Source: Allobosea sp039673065 (GTDB lineage: Bacteria > Pseudomonadota > Alphaproteobacteria > Rhizobiales > Beijerinckiaceae). Taken from it: DNA of 64,000 nucleotides. Below are positions 55,955 to 63,482 of the stretch, one piece after another. The DNA lies in NCBI RefSeq assembly GCF_039673065.1, contig NZ_JBDJKW010000014.1, positions 36,825-100,824 on the forward strand, read 5' to 3'. Under the pieces are notes generated by a model. That model ran no database searches. It was not told the origin of the DNA and saw only the letters and a list, made by a program, of their open reading frames with translations. Position 1 is the first letter of the stretch. Each line of letters opens with the position of its first letter. The position numbers were made by a program, and so were the translations under genes.

Positions 55955-56716
55955 GCCGAGGCTGGACCGCGATCTCTGAAGCGCTATTCTCGGAGGCGCG
56001 GGCGGGTTGAACAGCGATTCGCTGCCGCTGGACCGCGATCTCTGAAGCGCTATTCTCGGCGAAGCTCGTAGCCGCATTGCGTGAGAGCTGCCGCTGGACC
56101 GCGATCTCTGAAGCGCTATTCTTGCAGACGACAGATGGTATCTCACGCATGAGCTGCCGCTGGACCGCGATCTCTGAAGCGCTATTCTGTGGGCTCCGTT
56201 GGAGTAGCGGCTGAGGTGGCTGCCGCTGGACCGCGATCTCTGAAGCGCTATTCTAGATCAGGATGGTGATCCGAGGTCTGCCCCGCTGCCGCTGGACCGC
56301 GATCTCTGAAGCGCTATTCTGAACAGGGCTGAGCAGCCCACCGAGGATCAGCTGCCGCTGGACCGCGATCTCTGAAGCGCTATTCTGGGCGCCAGCGGCG
56401 CCTTGCGGTGGTGTTGGCTGCCGCTGGACCGCGATCTCTGAAGCGCTATTCTTGATGTCGAGCGCGTGGGCACCCTCGATAAGCTGCCGCTGGACCGCGA
56501 TCTCTGAAGCGCTATTCTGCGCAACGTCGTCAGGACGACCCGACAATGGCTGCCGCTGGACCGCGATCTCTGAAGCGCTATTCTGAAATACTGAGCATCG
56601 CGACCATGTCGATAGCTGCCGCTGGACCGCGATCTCTGAAGCGCTATTCTCCGCTCGCGAAAGGCCGCGTCGCGCACGGGGCTGCCGCTGGACCGCGATC
56701 TCTGAAGCGCTATTCT
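55955..56716 (+). CRISPR. Type II-C CRISPR array, 12 repeats and 11 spacers
   Basis: Repeats are 36 bp, begin GCTGCCGCTG and end GCGCTATTCT, with a strict 66-bp period (starts at 55955, 56021, 56087 and so on to 56681). All spacers are 30 bp. Repeats 2-12 are identical. Repeat 1 is altered in its first six bases, marking the old end. The crRNA strand is plus, judged from the tracrRNA complement and the family-typical GCTA(T/C) end. A -35-like TGGACC and a -10-like TATTCT, 16 bp apart, occur in every repeat. The array converges with the cas operon. Confidence 0.98.
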
Positions 56717-56723
56717 CGCTCGT

Positions 56724-56756
56724 CCCCTATCGCCTTGATATGATTGGCGATAGGGG
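56724..56756. promoter_or_regulatory. Perfect 11-bp inverted repeat between the array and cas2
   Basis: CCCCTATCGCC (56724-56734) and GGCGATAGGGG (56746-56756) flank an 11-nt A+T-rich loop. It begins 7 nt after the last repeat and ends 32 nt from the cas2 stop. It could terminate pre-crRNA transcription, although there is no U-tract, or serve as the leader-side signal for spacer integration. Confidence 0.55.
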
Positions 56757-56788
56757 CGGCGGCGGAGCGGCGGAAACCGGCGCTGCCT

Positions 56789-57127
56789 TTAGAAAAGCGC
56801 GAGCTGGTCCGGATTTTTGCGGCGCCGTTTGCGGCGCTGGCCCGAGAATCGGATGATGGTCTCATATTGCCGATCCGTGAAGGTGAGGATGTGGATGTCG
56901 CCGCGCTCGGGAAGATGCGTCTCGATGCGGCGCAGATAGGCCTCGAACTGCTCCTTGCCGTTGCAGAACCGCGCATAGACCGAAAACTGGCTCTTCTCGA
57001 AGCCTTCGTCCAGCAGGTATTCGCGGAACCTGGTCGCGGCGCGGCTCTCGGCCTTGCTGGTCACCGGCAGGTCGAACATCACGAAGATCCACATGAGCCG
57101 ATATCCGCTGAGCTGGGGCAGCGTCAT
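56789..57127 (-). CDS. cas2: CRISPR-associated endonuclease Cas2
   Basis: Cas2 is the dimeric scaffold of the Cas1-Cas2 integrase. The 112-residue protein begins MTLPQLSGYRLMWIFVMFDL, with the conserved Asp of the ferredoxin-like fold (FDLPV). FREYLLDEGFEKSQFSVYAR and GDIHILTFTDRQYETI follow. The start at 57127 overlaps the cas1 stop (ATGA) and gives normal length. An upstream in-frame ATG would add an unrelated basic segment. It is the last gene of the minus-strand cas operon. Confidence 0.95.
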   Translation of the reverse strand: MTLPQLSGYRLMWIFVMFDLPVTSKAESRAATRFREYLLDEGFEKSQFSVYARFCNGKEQFEAYLRRIETHLPERGDIHILTFTDRQYETIIRFSGQRRKRRRKNPDQLALF

Positions 57128-58194
57128 GAGGCGTCGCCGCGGCTCGGCGGCGCCTCCCGCTCGTCCTCGTCCTCGCATTCGTCGTCATCATCCGCGGCCT
57201 CGTCGCGCGCCGCCGCCTGCGCATGGGCGAGGCCGGCCGGACCGGAGGCAGCCTCCGCGACGCCGACCAGCGCCTCCGGCAGCGCCATTCCGGCGAGCTC
57301 GATCGCGCTCGGCGGCTGCGGCGTGACGAAGACGGACGCCTCGCCGGACTCGAAGGCGCGGGCGAGCGACTGGGCCAGTCGCTGCGCCGCGACGGAGACG
57401 GTCGTCAGCCCGCCGTCGGGGCCGGGCAGGTCGGCGGCGATCAGCGCGGCGAAGGCGCGCTTGGTGGCGGGCGTCACCGTGTCCTGCCCGCGGGCCGCCA
57501 GGCGAAGCGCCAGCAGGTCGACCAGCGGCCGGAAGGGCTCGACCAGATCGTCGGCCAGCGCGAAGGCGTTGCCGCGATGGGCGTGATGGATGCCGATCGT
57601 CGGATGCAGCCCGGCGGCGACCACGGCCCGTGCCAGCAAGGAGCGCATCACCGTGTAGCCGTAGTTGAGCAGGCCGTTGATGTCGGGCGCGTCGCGGTCG
57701 CGGCGGAAGCCGGCGCCCATCAGCAGCGGCCAGTAGCGCCGCGCCGCCTGCGCCTCGATATTGTCCGGGTCGCCGGAGCGGACCTTGCGCAGCAGCATGT
57801 CCAGCGCGGCGCGCTCGCGCCCGGTCGCCTCCAGCGCGGCGGCCTGCCAGCGGATCTTGGCGACGACCACCCGGCTCCACAGCTGCTTGGCGAGCGGCCG
57901 GCCGGCCTCCCATTGCGCCCGCATGCGGGCGTTCTGGCCGTGATGGCCGTCGAGCGGCAGCACCACGCCGACGGGCGCGTGGTTCGCCCCGCACAGCACC
58001 AGCGGCGCGCCGCGTTCCGCCAGCGCCACGGCGAGGCTGGTGGTCCACGTCACGCCATGGGCGTGGACGATCACCGCCGCGACATCGTCGAGCGCGACGC
58101 GCCCGACCTCGCTGCGCGCCTCGCTGACGATCAGGAAGCCGCGATGGGCGGAGAGATGGCGGCCGTCGGTGGCGATGTCGACGACCCGGTCCAT
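57124..58194 (-). CDS. cas1: CRISPR-associated integrase Cas1 with acidic C-terminal extension
   Basis: The 356-residue integrase has the type II Cas1 catalytic residues: Glu147 in DNIEAQAARRYW, His203/204 in GIHHAHRGNAFALADD and Glu219 in DLVEPFRPLVD. The conserved body ends near residue 306 (MALPEAL). About 50 extra residues follow. Residues 331-347 contain 13 acidic residues out of 17, ending in a short PSRGDAS. Typical type II-C Cas1 proteins are near 300 residues. It begins 5 nt after the cas9 stop and overlaps cas2 by 4 nt. Confidence 0.95.
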   Translation of the reverse strand: MDRVVDIATDGRHLSAHRGFLIVSEARSEVGRVALDDVAAVIVHAHGVTWTTSLAVALAERGAPLVLCGANHAPVGVVLPLDGHHGQNARMRAQWEAGRPLAKQLWSRVVVAKIRWQAAALEATGRERAALDMLLRKVRSGDPDNIEAQAARRYWPLLMGAGFRRDRDAPDINGLLNYGYTVMRSLLARAVVAAGLHPTIGIHHAHRGNAFALADDLVEPFRPLVDLLALRLAARGQDTVTPATKRAFAALIAADLPGPDGGLTTVSVAAQRLAQSLARAFESGEASVFVTPQPPSAIELAGMALPEALVGVAEAASGPAGLAHAQAAARDEAADDDDECEDEDEREAPPSRGDAS

Positions 58195-58199
58195 CCCCG

Positions 58200-61100
58200 T
58201 CAGGCCCCGCTGCCTTTGGGCCCGCGGGCGGGATATCCCGGATCGAAGACGCGCCCGAGCTCGTCGATGCGGACCTGCCGGGCCTCCAGTTTCTTCAGGC
58301 CGCCCGTCGTCGGTGCGAAATACTTGAACGGATCCTCCTCGTTCGGCGCCGCGTCGCGCCGCTTGAGATCGCCGGCCTCCTGCGGCTCGGCCAGCGTGAC
58401 CTGGCCGTTCTGTCCGAACTTGACCACACGCATCAGCTGCCGCTCGCCCTTGCGCATGATGGCGACGACATCGTCCTGATGCAGCGAGAGAACCTTGCGG
58501 GCCGTGGGGTGTTCGGCACGGATCGCGGATGAGCGGCCCGGCTGGTGCGCCTCGAACATCGAGAGGACTTCGGCGACCCAGCGGCCGTCCTTCAGCTCCC
58601 AGACGTCGAAACGATAATTGGAATCGCCCTTGTAGCCCTTGTAGGCCCGGCCCTCCCGGTCGCGGATCGGGATAACCGACAGCGTCTCGGCCACCCGGAT
58701 GCGGCGCAGGCCCGGATAGCTGCGCGGGCCGCGCACGGGATCGCCGAACAGGCGCATCGCCTGCTCGAAGGCGGCGCCCTCCTTGCCGGCCGTCCAGTCC
58801 CGCAGCTTCTCGCGCAGGTCGGGGTCGCGGATCGCGTCGAGGTCTGACGGCTTGCGGAAGGCGGAGAGCGGCTTGCGGGTCACCACCTTGCCGGTCGGCG
58901 CGCCGGTGTCGTCGGTGTCGAAGCCATAGGCGGTCTCGTTGTGCAGGCGCCCGGCGGTGGCGTCCCGGCCCGGCTTAAGCCCGGCCTTGCCCGCCGTGCC
59001 GTGATCGGGCCGGTGGCTGACGGTGATCTCCCGCACCACCCGGCCGACCTCGGCCGAAAACCCGTCCCAGGGATCGGGAATATGCGCCGCGACGCGGTCG
59101 GCCGCGTCGAGTCCCTCGCGCCCGGCCTCGCGGGCGATGCGGTTGAGCAGGCCGCGATCGGTCACGCCGATGACGATGGCGTCGATGGCGTGGTGGCGAT
59201 GGTCGCGCCGGTTCTTGGGCTGGCTGGCGCCGCCCGCCAGATTGTGATCGGGCAGGTGGTGGTTCAGCCCCCAGGCCCGCCGCAGCATTTCGGTCAGCCG
59301 GCCGGGCGAGACCCAGACGGGGCTCGAGCCCTCGCCGGAGCCGGGATAGAGCGCCGAGAGGTATTCGCGGGCCAGCCGCGACAGGTATTGCGTGTCGGTG
59401 AGCTGGCGCGCCAGGAAGCCGCCCTGCGCGTCGAAGCGGTTCATCGCGTCCGGCTCGAAGCGCCAGCGCTTCTCGCGCGGCAGGGCGGCGGCGCGCGCCG
59501 CGATCGCCTCCCAGTCGGCATCCGGGCCGAAGCGGGCGCGCAGGTCGGCGCGCGCCTCGAACGGCGTGCGCCGGCGCTTGATCCGGTTGGCCTCGCGCAG
59601 GCTGAGGATGCGGTTGCCGTTGGAATCGTCGAGCGTCTGGCTGAAGGGCAGGATGTGGTCGACCTCGACCGCACCCGAGAACAGCATCTCGACCGAGATC
59701 TTCTGGCCGGAATAGACGCAGCGCCGGTCGAGCACATTGTCGCGGTTGAGCTCCTCCCAGAGCTTCAGCAGCGCCCGGTTGCCGCCCTTGTCGGCCTGGC
59801 CGATCTCGGCGAGCTTGCGTGAGCGCATCTCGGCCGCCTCGCGGTTCTGGCGGTTGCGGGTGTTGACCTCCTTCTTGCGCTCCTCGTCGAGCTTGAGCTC
59901 GCGGGCGAGTTCGATCGCGATCTCGGCCGGCGGGCCGTAGCGCCGGATCAGCGCGTTGAGCACGCGCCGCAGCTGGTTGAGGCCGATATGCACGGTCGGG
60001 TTGGTCAGCCGGCCGATGCGCAGCGCCTCGTCGGTCTCGCGCGGGTCGGCGGTGCCGGGCATGATGTGCCGTTCCAGCACCGCGCCGTAATAGGGCAGGG
60101 CCGGACGGCCCTTCTCGTCGGTCCAGACCGCGCCGGTGCGGAAGTCGGAATGATGGCCAAGCCCGGCGCGCGCCACCGCCTCGCTATAGACGACGACTTC
60201 CGCCGTGAGCGCCGCGATCAGCCGGCCCGTCGCGGTCTCGCCGAAGCGGCCATAGCCCTCGGGCAGCGGCGCCCCGCTCACCGCGCGCGCCTGCTCGGCC
60301 GACAGCCCGTGCCGCTCGCGCAGCCAGGCCTCGAAGGCTGTGACCTGCGCATCGCTTTCCAGCGCGCGCAGCCTTGCGACGACCTCCCATTGCGTCTCGG
60401 GCGCCAGGGCCAGCCAGCGCGGGCCGAAGCGGCTCTTATGGGCGAGCGCGGCCGCGACCTCGTCGCCCTTCATCTCCTTGCGGTTGTCGCTCTCCTTGTT
60501 GAAGCGGGCCTCGGGCGACAGCTTCAGCGCCTTGCGCAGGCTCTGATAGGTCACGCTCTTCCGGTCGCGGAGCCTGGCCAGCAGCGCGTCGCGCTGCGTC
60601 ATGTCGAGCGGCACCGGATCGCGCCCGGCCTGGACGATGCGCAGCGCGTTGACCTCCTCCAGCAGGCGCCGGCGCTGGAACAGCGGATGCGTCTTGGCCA
60701 GGCGCGCCTCGCCCGGCACCAGCGTGCAGAAGCCGATGACCGGCTCCTTCAGCGGGCGCTGGTGGAAGATGATCTCGTGGAACTGCGCCCGGCGCTCATC
60801 CGTCAGCAGCTGCGGATGGTGCTGGGCCTGCTCGTCCCAGATCGCCGCGAACTCCGCCTCCAGCGTCGCCCGGTCGGGATAGAAATCGTAGACCTCGCTC
60901 GCCTTGCCGACCTCCGCCTCCGGCGCGACGAGGCGGGTGCGCACATGCGGGATCGCATTGGGGCTGGTCGCCGCGCGCCGGCGCATGTGCAGGTATTCGC
61001 CGAGCGTGCGGGCGCCGGCCGCGTCCATCTTCTCGCGCAGGCGCGCCACGCCGATGCGGATCTTGCCGGTGTCGTCGTCCTGGCCGCGATCGGTCTTGCG

Positions 61101-61496
61101 GTTGGACTTGAAGCCGCGGCGCTGGTTGAGGTGGAACAGGGCCCGGCCGAGATGGAGCGGCGGCAGGGCCTCCTCGAGCGCCCGCGCCCGGAGATCGTAG
61201 GGGTCGAGCCCGGCCAGCGCGGTGCGCCCCGCCTCGTCCGCCGGGAACAGCCCGGCCGCGGTGAGGTATTTGAGCAGCGCCGCCTGCCGCTGCTTGAAGC
61301 GGTCCCGCCGGCGCCGCATCGCCCGCGCATCGCGCCGCCCGCCGGCGAGGGAGGCGCCGGATTTCGGCTCGCGGCCATCGGAGAAGATGCGCGAGCCCGC
61401 GGCGATGACGGCATCCGGACTGCCCTCGGCGTCGAGCCGCAGCACCGCCCAGCCGAGCGAATTCGTTCCGAGATCGGCTCCCAGCCGCCAGCGCAT
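58200..61496 (-). CDS. cas9: CRISPR-associated endonuclease Cas9, subtype II-C
   Basis: The 1098-residue Cas9 has RuvC-I with Asp8 (RLGADLGTNSLGWAVL), an Arg-rich bridge helix (RRDARAMRRRRDRFKQRQAA), and RuvC-II Glu529 (AEIAIELAREL). HNH Asp613-His614 with Asn628 and Asn637 lies in DHILPFSQTLDDSNGNRIL. RuvC-III His768/Asp772 lies in HHAIDAIVIG. A PAM-interacting C-terminus follows. Every catalytic residue is present. I place the start at 61496 (MRWRLGADLG, GGGGGG upstream). An in-frame ATG 32 codons earlier is less likely. No csn2 or cas4 is present, so II-C. Confidence 0.97.
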   Translation of the reverse strand: MRWRLGADLGTNSLGWAVLRLDAEGSPDAVIAAGSRIFSDGREPKSGASLAGGRRDARAMRRRRDRFKQRQAALLKYLTAAGLFPADEAGRTALAGLDPYDLRARALEEALPPLHLGRALFHLNQRRGFKSNRKTDRGQDDDTGKIRIGVARLREKMDAAGARTLGEYLHMRRRAATSPNAIPHVRTRLVAPEAEVGKASEVYDFYPDRATLEAEFAAIWDEQAQHHPQLLTDERRAQFHEIIFHQRPLKEPVIGFCTLVPGEARLAKTHPLFQRRRLLEEVNALRIVQAGRDPVPLDMTQRDALLARLRDRKSVTYQSLRKALKLSPEARFNKESDNRKEMKGDEVAAALAHKSRFGPRWLALAPETQWEVVARLRALESDAQVTAFEAWLRERHGLSAEQARAVSGAPLPEGYGRFGETATGRLIAALTAEVVVYSEAVARAGLGHHSDFRTGAVWTDEKGRPALPYYGAVLERHIMPGTADPRETDEALRIGRLTNPTVHIGLNQLRRVLNALIRRYGPPAEIAIELARELKLDEERKKEVNTRNRQNREAAEMRSRKLAEIGQADKGGNRALLKLWEELNRDNVLDRRCVYSGQKISVEMLFSGAVEVDHILPFSQTLDDSNGNRILSLREANRIKRRRTPFEARADLRARFGPDADWEAIAARAAALPREKRWRFEPDAMNRFDAQGGFLARQLTDTQYLSRLAREYLSALYPGSGEGSSPVWVSPGRLTEMLRRAWGLNHHLPDHNLAGGASQPKNRRDHRHHAIDAIVIGVTDRGLLNRIAREAGREGLDAADRVAAHIPDPWDGFSAEVGRVVREITVSHRPDHGTAGKAGLKPGRDATAGRLHNETAYGFDTDDTGAPTGKVVTRKPLSAFRKPSDLDAIRDPDLREKLRDWTAGKEGAAFEQAMRLFGDPVRGPRSYPGLRRIRVAETLSVIPIRDREGRAYKGYKGDSNYRFDVWELKDGRWVAEVLSMFEAHQPGRSSAIRAEHPTARKVLSLHQDDVVAIMRKGERQLMRVVKFGQNGQVTLAEPQEAGDLKRRDAAPNEEDPFKYFAPTTGGLKKLEARQVRIDELGRVFDPGYPARGPKGSGA

Positions 61497-61633
61497 CGCA
61501 ACCCCCCGGTTCCGGCCGCCGCCCTGCGGCTTGCAACCGCAGATTGTCGCGACGGGCCGGCCAGTCTGGAATGGCGGATCGCCTTGCGTCAATCGCCCTG
61601 ACGCCGCCCCGTAAGGGCACGCTGTGGGCCGCT

Positions 61634-61661
61634 TGACGCAAGGATAAGGTCCGCTAATCTC
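61634..61661 (+). promoter_or_regulatory. tracrRNA promoter
   Basis: TTGACG (61634-61639) and TAATCT (61656-61661) are 16 bp apart. Transcription would begin near 61666-61668, exactly where the anti-repeat begins. The region also contains the divergent cas9 promoter, about 140 bp before the cas9 start. Confidence 0.75.
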
Positions 61662-61665
61662 GTGG

Positions 61666-61743
61666 CTTCAGAGATCGCGGGCTGGCTGCTAGCAAGTGGT
61701 TATCCGCACCAGATAAGGGCAGCGCTCCGGCGCTGCCTTTTTC
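61666..61743 (+). ncRNA. tracrRNA
   Basis: Bases 61666-61681 (GCTTCAGAGATCGCGG) are perfectly complementary to positions 13-28 of the CRISPR repeat. The following GCTGGCTGC can pair with the repeat's first bases, apart from mismatches, leaving a bulge. A small nexus-like hairpin (GTGG with CCGC near 61698-61709) follows. It ends with an intrinsic terminator: GGCAGCGC (61719-61726), loop TCCG, GCGCTGCC (61731-61738) and five T. Predicted length is about 78 nt. It is divergent from cas9. Confidence 0.92.
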
Positions 61744-61864
61744 GTTGGGCGGCCCGGTCGGGATGCGGCAAGTGCCGGGCGCCCAGAGTCCGGCCCTCGC
61801 CGGCCGGGCAAGGCGGGGCGCTTTGCCCCGTCCCCTCGTCGTCGAAGACCGTCGCTCGGACCAC

Positions 61865-62476
61865 TCAGAGCGCCGCGCCGAGTGCCTTCAGCGCGCTGCG
61901 GAGGTCGATCGGCTCGACGAAATGCACCGCCTGCATGCCGACCGAACGCGCCGCCTCGACATTGCGGGCGCTGTCGTCGACGAAGATGCAGCCATCCGCT
62001 TCGAGCCCGTAGCGGTCGAGCAGGGTGCGGTAGATCGCCGGGTCGGGCTTGAGCAGGGCCTCATGCGCCGAGACCACCGCGCCGTCGAAACGCTGCAGGA
62101 ACGGGAAGCGGATCAGGCATTCGGCCCATTTCTCGCGCGAGAAATTGGTGATGGCGTAGACCGCCTCGCCCCGGTCCTTGAGCTCTTCCAGCACCGCGAC
62201 GCTGCCGGCGATGCTCTCGGGCACCGTCTCGTGCCAGCGCTCGTCGAAGGCGCGGATCTCGCGCTCCCACTCCGGATGCTCCGCGACCAGCGTCGTCACC
62301 GCCTCCGGCCAGGGCCGGCCGCGATCCTGCTCGATATTCCAGGCGGCGGTGCAGACATTGCGCAGGAACCAGTCGCGCCGCGTCTCGTCGGGGATCAGCC
62401 GGCGGTAGAGATGGAACGGGTCCCAGCGCAGCAGCACGTTGCCGACGTCGAACACGACCTTGCGATGACGGGCCAT
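61865..62476 (-). CDS. HAD family hydrolase (subfamily IA)
   Basis: The 203-residue HAD phosphatase-like protein has motif I KVVFDVGNVLLRWDP, in which the usual second Asp is Gly (DVG). That form is known in the YihX/epoxide hydrolase N-terminal-like branch. Motif II is ITNFSREKW, motif III is LLKPDPAIY, and motif IV is GCIFVDDSARNVEAARSVGM. It probably dephosphorylates a small sugar phosphate. It is cytosolic and stands alone beside the CRISPR locus, 121 bp from the tracrRNA end. Confidence 0.88.
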   Translation of the reverse strand: MARHRKVVFDVGNVLLRWDPFHLYRRLIPDETRRDWFLRNVCTAAWNIEQDRGRPWPEAVTTLVAEHPEWEREIRAFDERWHETVPESIAGSVAVLEELKDRGEAVYAITNFSREKWAECLIRFPFLQRFDGAVVSAHEALLKPDPAIYRTLLDRYGLEADGCIFVDDSARNVEAARSVGMQAVHFVEPIDLRSALKALGAAL

Positions 62477-62597
62477 TGCGCGCTCCCCTGCCGCTCGTCC
62501 TCACGCGTTTGTGCACGCAGGCGGGTGCCGCAGGCAAGCCGCGCGGCGTATCGCAGGACGGCCCGCCCGATGGCGGGCGAACGCAGCGGGGAGAGGC

Positions 62598-63482
62598 ATG
62601 GCGGTGCTGACGGCGCGACACTGGCCCTGGAACGACCGGCAGGGCCGCTTCTCGGCGCTGCGCGCGCTCGCCTTCGGGCTCGTCCTGCTGCCCGGGCTCT
62701 GGCTCGCCTGGCAGGGCTGGACGCAGCAGCTCGGCGCCAAGCCCTGGACGCAGGCCGTGCACGACAGCGGCAGCTGGAGCCTGCGGATCCTGCTCGCCAC
62801 GCTGGCGGTGACGCCGCTGCGCCGGATCTTCGGCTGGAACAGGCTGATCGGCATCCGCCGCATGCTCGGCCTCTCGGTGCTGGCCTATGCGCTGCTGCAC
62901 CTCGTGCTTTACTGCATCGACCTCGCCTTCGACTGGGGGCTGATCCTCTCCGAGCTGGTGAAGCGCTTCTATCTCGTCGTCGGGCTGGTGGCGCTCGCCG
63001 GGCTGGTGGCGCTGGGCGCGACCTCGACCGACGCGATGATCCGCCGGCTCGGCGCGGCGCGCTGGCAGCGCCTGCACAAGCTCATCTACGCCATCGCCCT
63101 GCTCGGCCTGTTCCACGCCGCGCTGCAATCCAAGATCGACGTGACGCAGCCGGTGCTGCTCGCCGGCTTCTTCGCCCTGCTGATGGCCTATCGGGCCCTG
63201 CTGGCGCGCCGGCCCGATCCGGGTGCCGCGGCGCTCGCCGCCACGGCGCTCGCCATCGGGCTGGCGACCGCGCTGCTCGAGGCCGCCTGGTATGCGCTTG
63301 CGACCGGCGCGCCGGCGCTCGCTGTGCTGCAGGCCAATGCCGACCCGCTGGTCTATGGCGACTGGAGCGCGCTGCGCCCGGCGCCGATCGTGGCGCTGGT
63401 CGGGCTCGGCGTGGCGCTCGGCAAAAGGCTCAGCAGGGCGCTCGGCCAGCCGGTCAGCCCATCGCGTCCAGCGCGGCGCTGA
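62598..63482 (+). CDS. msrQ: Heme-binding membrane subunit MsrQ of the methionine sulfoxide reductase system
   Basis: The 294-residue membrane protein has a ferric-reductase-like domain with about six helices in its first 210 residues. Histidines likely ligate heme: LAYALLHLVLYCIDLAF, and WQRLHKLIYAIALLGLFHAA. In E. coli MsrQ passes electrons to periplasmic MsrP. An extended C-terminal part with two further helices is seen. No msrP gene is adjacent, which is odd but not rare. GGGGAGAGG before the ATG at 62598 sets the start. It overlaps the 3' end of addA by 29 nt. Confidence 0.88.
   Translation: MAVLTARHWPWNDRQGRFSALRALAFGLVLLPGLWLAWQGWTQQLGAKPWTQAVHDSGSWSLRILLATLAVTPLRRIFGWNRLIGIRRMLGLSVLAYALLHLVLYCIDLAFDWGLILSELVKRFYLVVGLVALAGLVALGATSTDAMIRRLGAARWQRLHKLIYAIALLGLFHAALQSKIDVTQPVLLAGFFALLMAYRALLARRPDPGAAALAATALAIGLATALLEAAWYALATGAPALAVLQANADPLVYGDWSALRPAPIVALVGLGVALGKRLSRALGQPVSPSRPARR

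Noticed and set aside
56253..56677. Open frames translating the CRISPR repeats (repeated RIALQRSRSSGS and NSASEIAVQRQ)
   Set aside because: These are artefacts of repeats with a 66-bp period, divisible by three, so the frame stays open across the array.
59988..61601. 537-codon plus-strand frame antisense to cas9
   Set aside because: Shadow of cas9 in high-GC DNA. The minus-strand Cas9 has all catalytic motifs.
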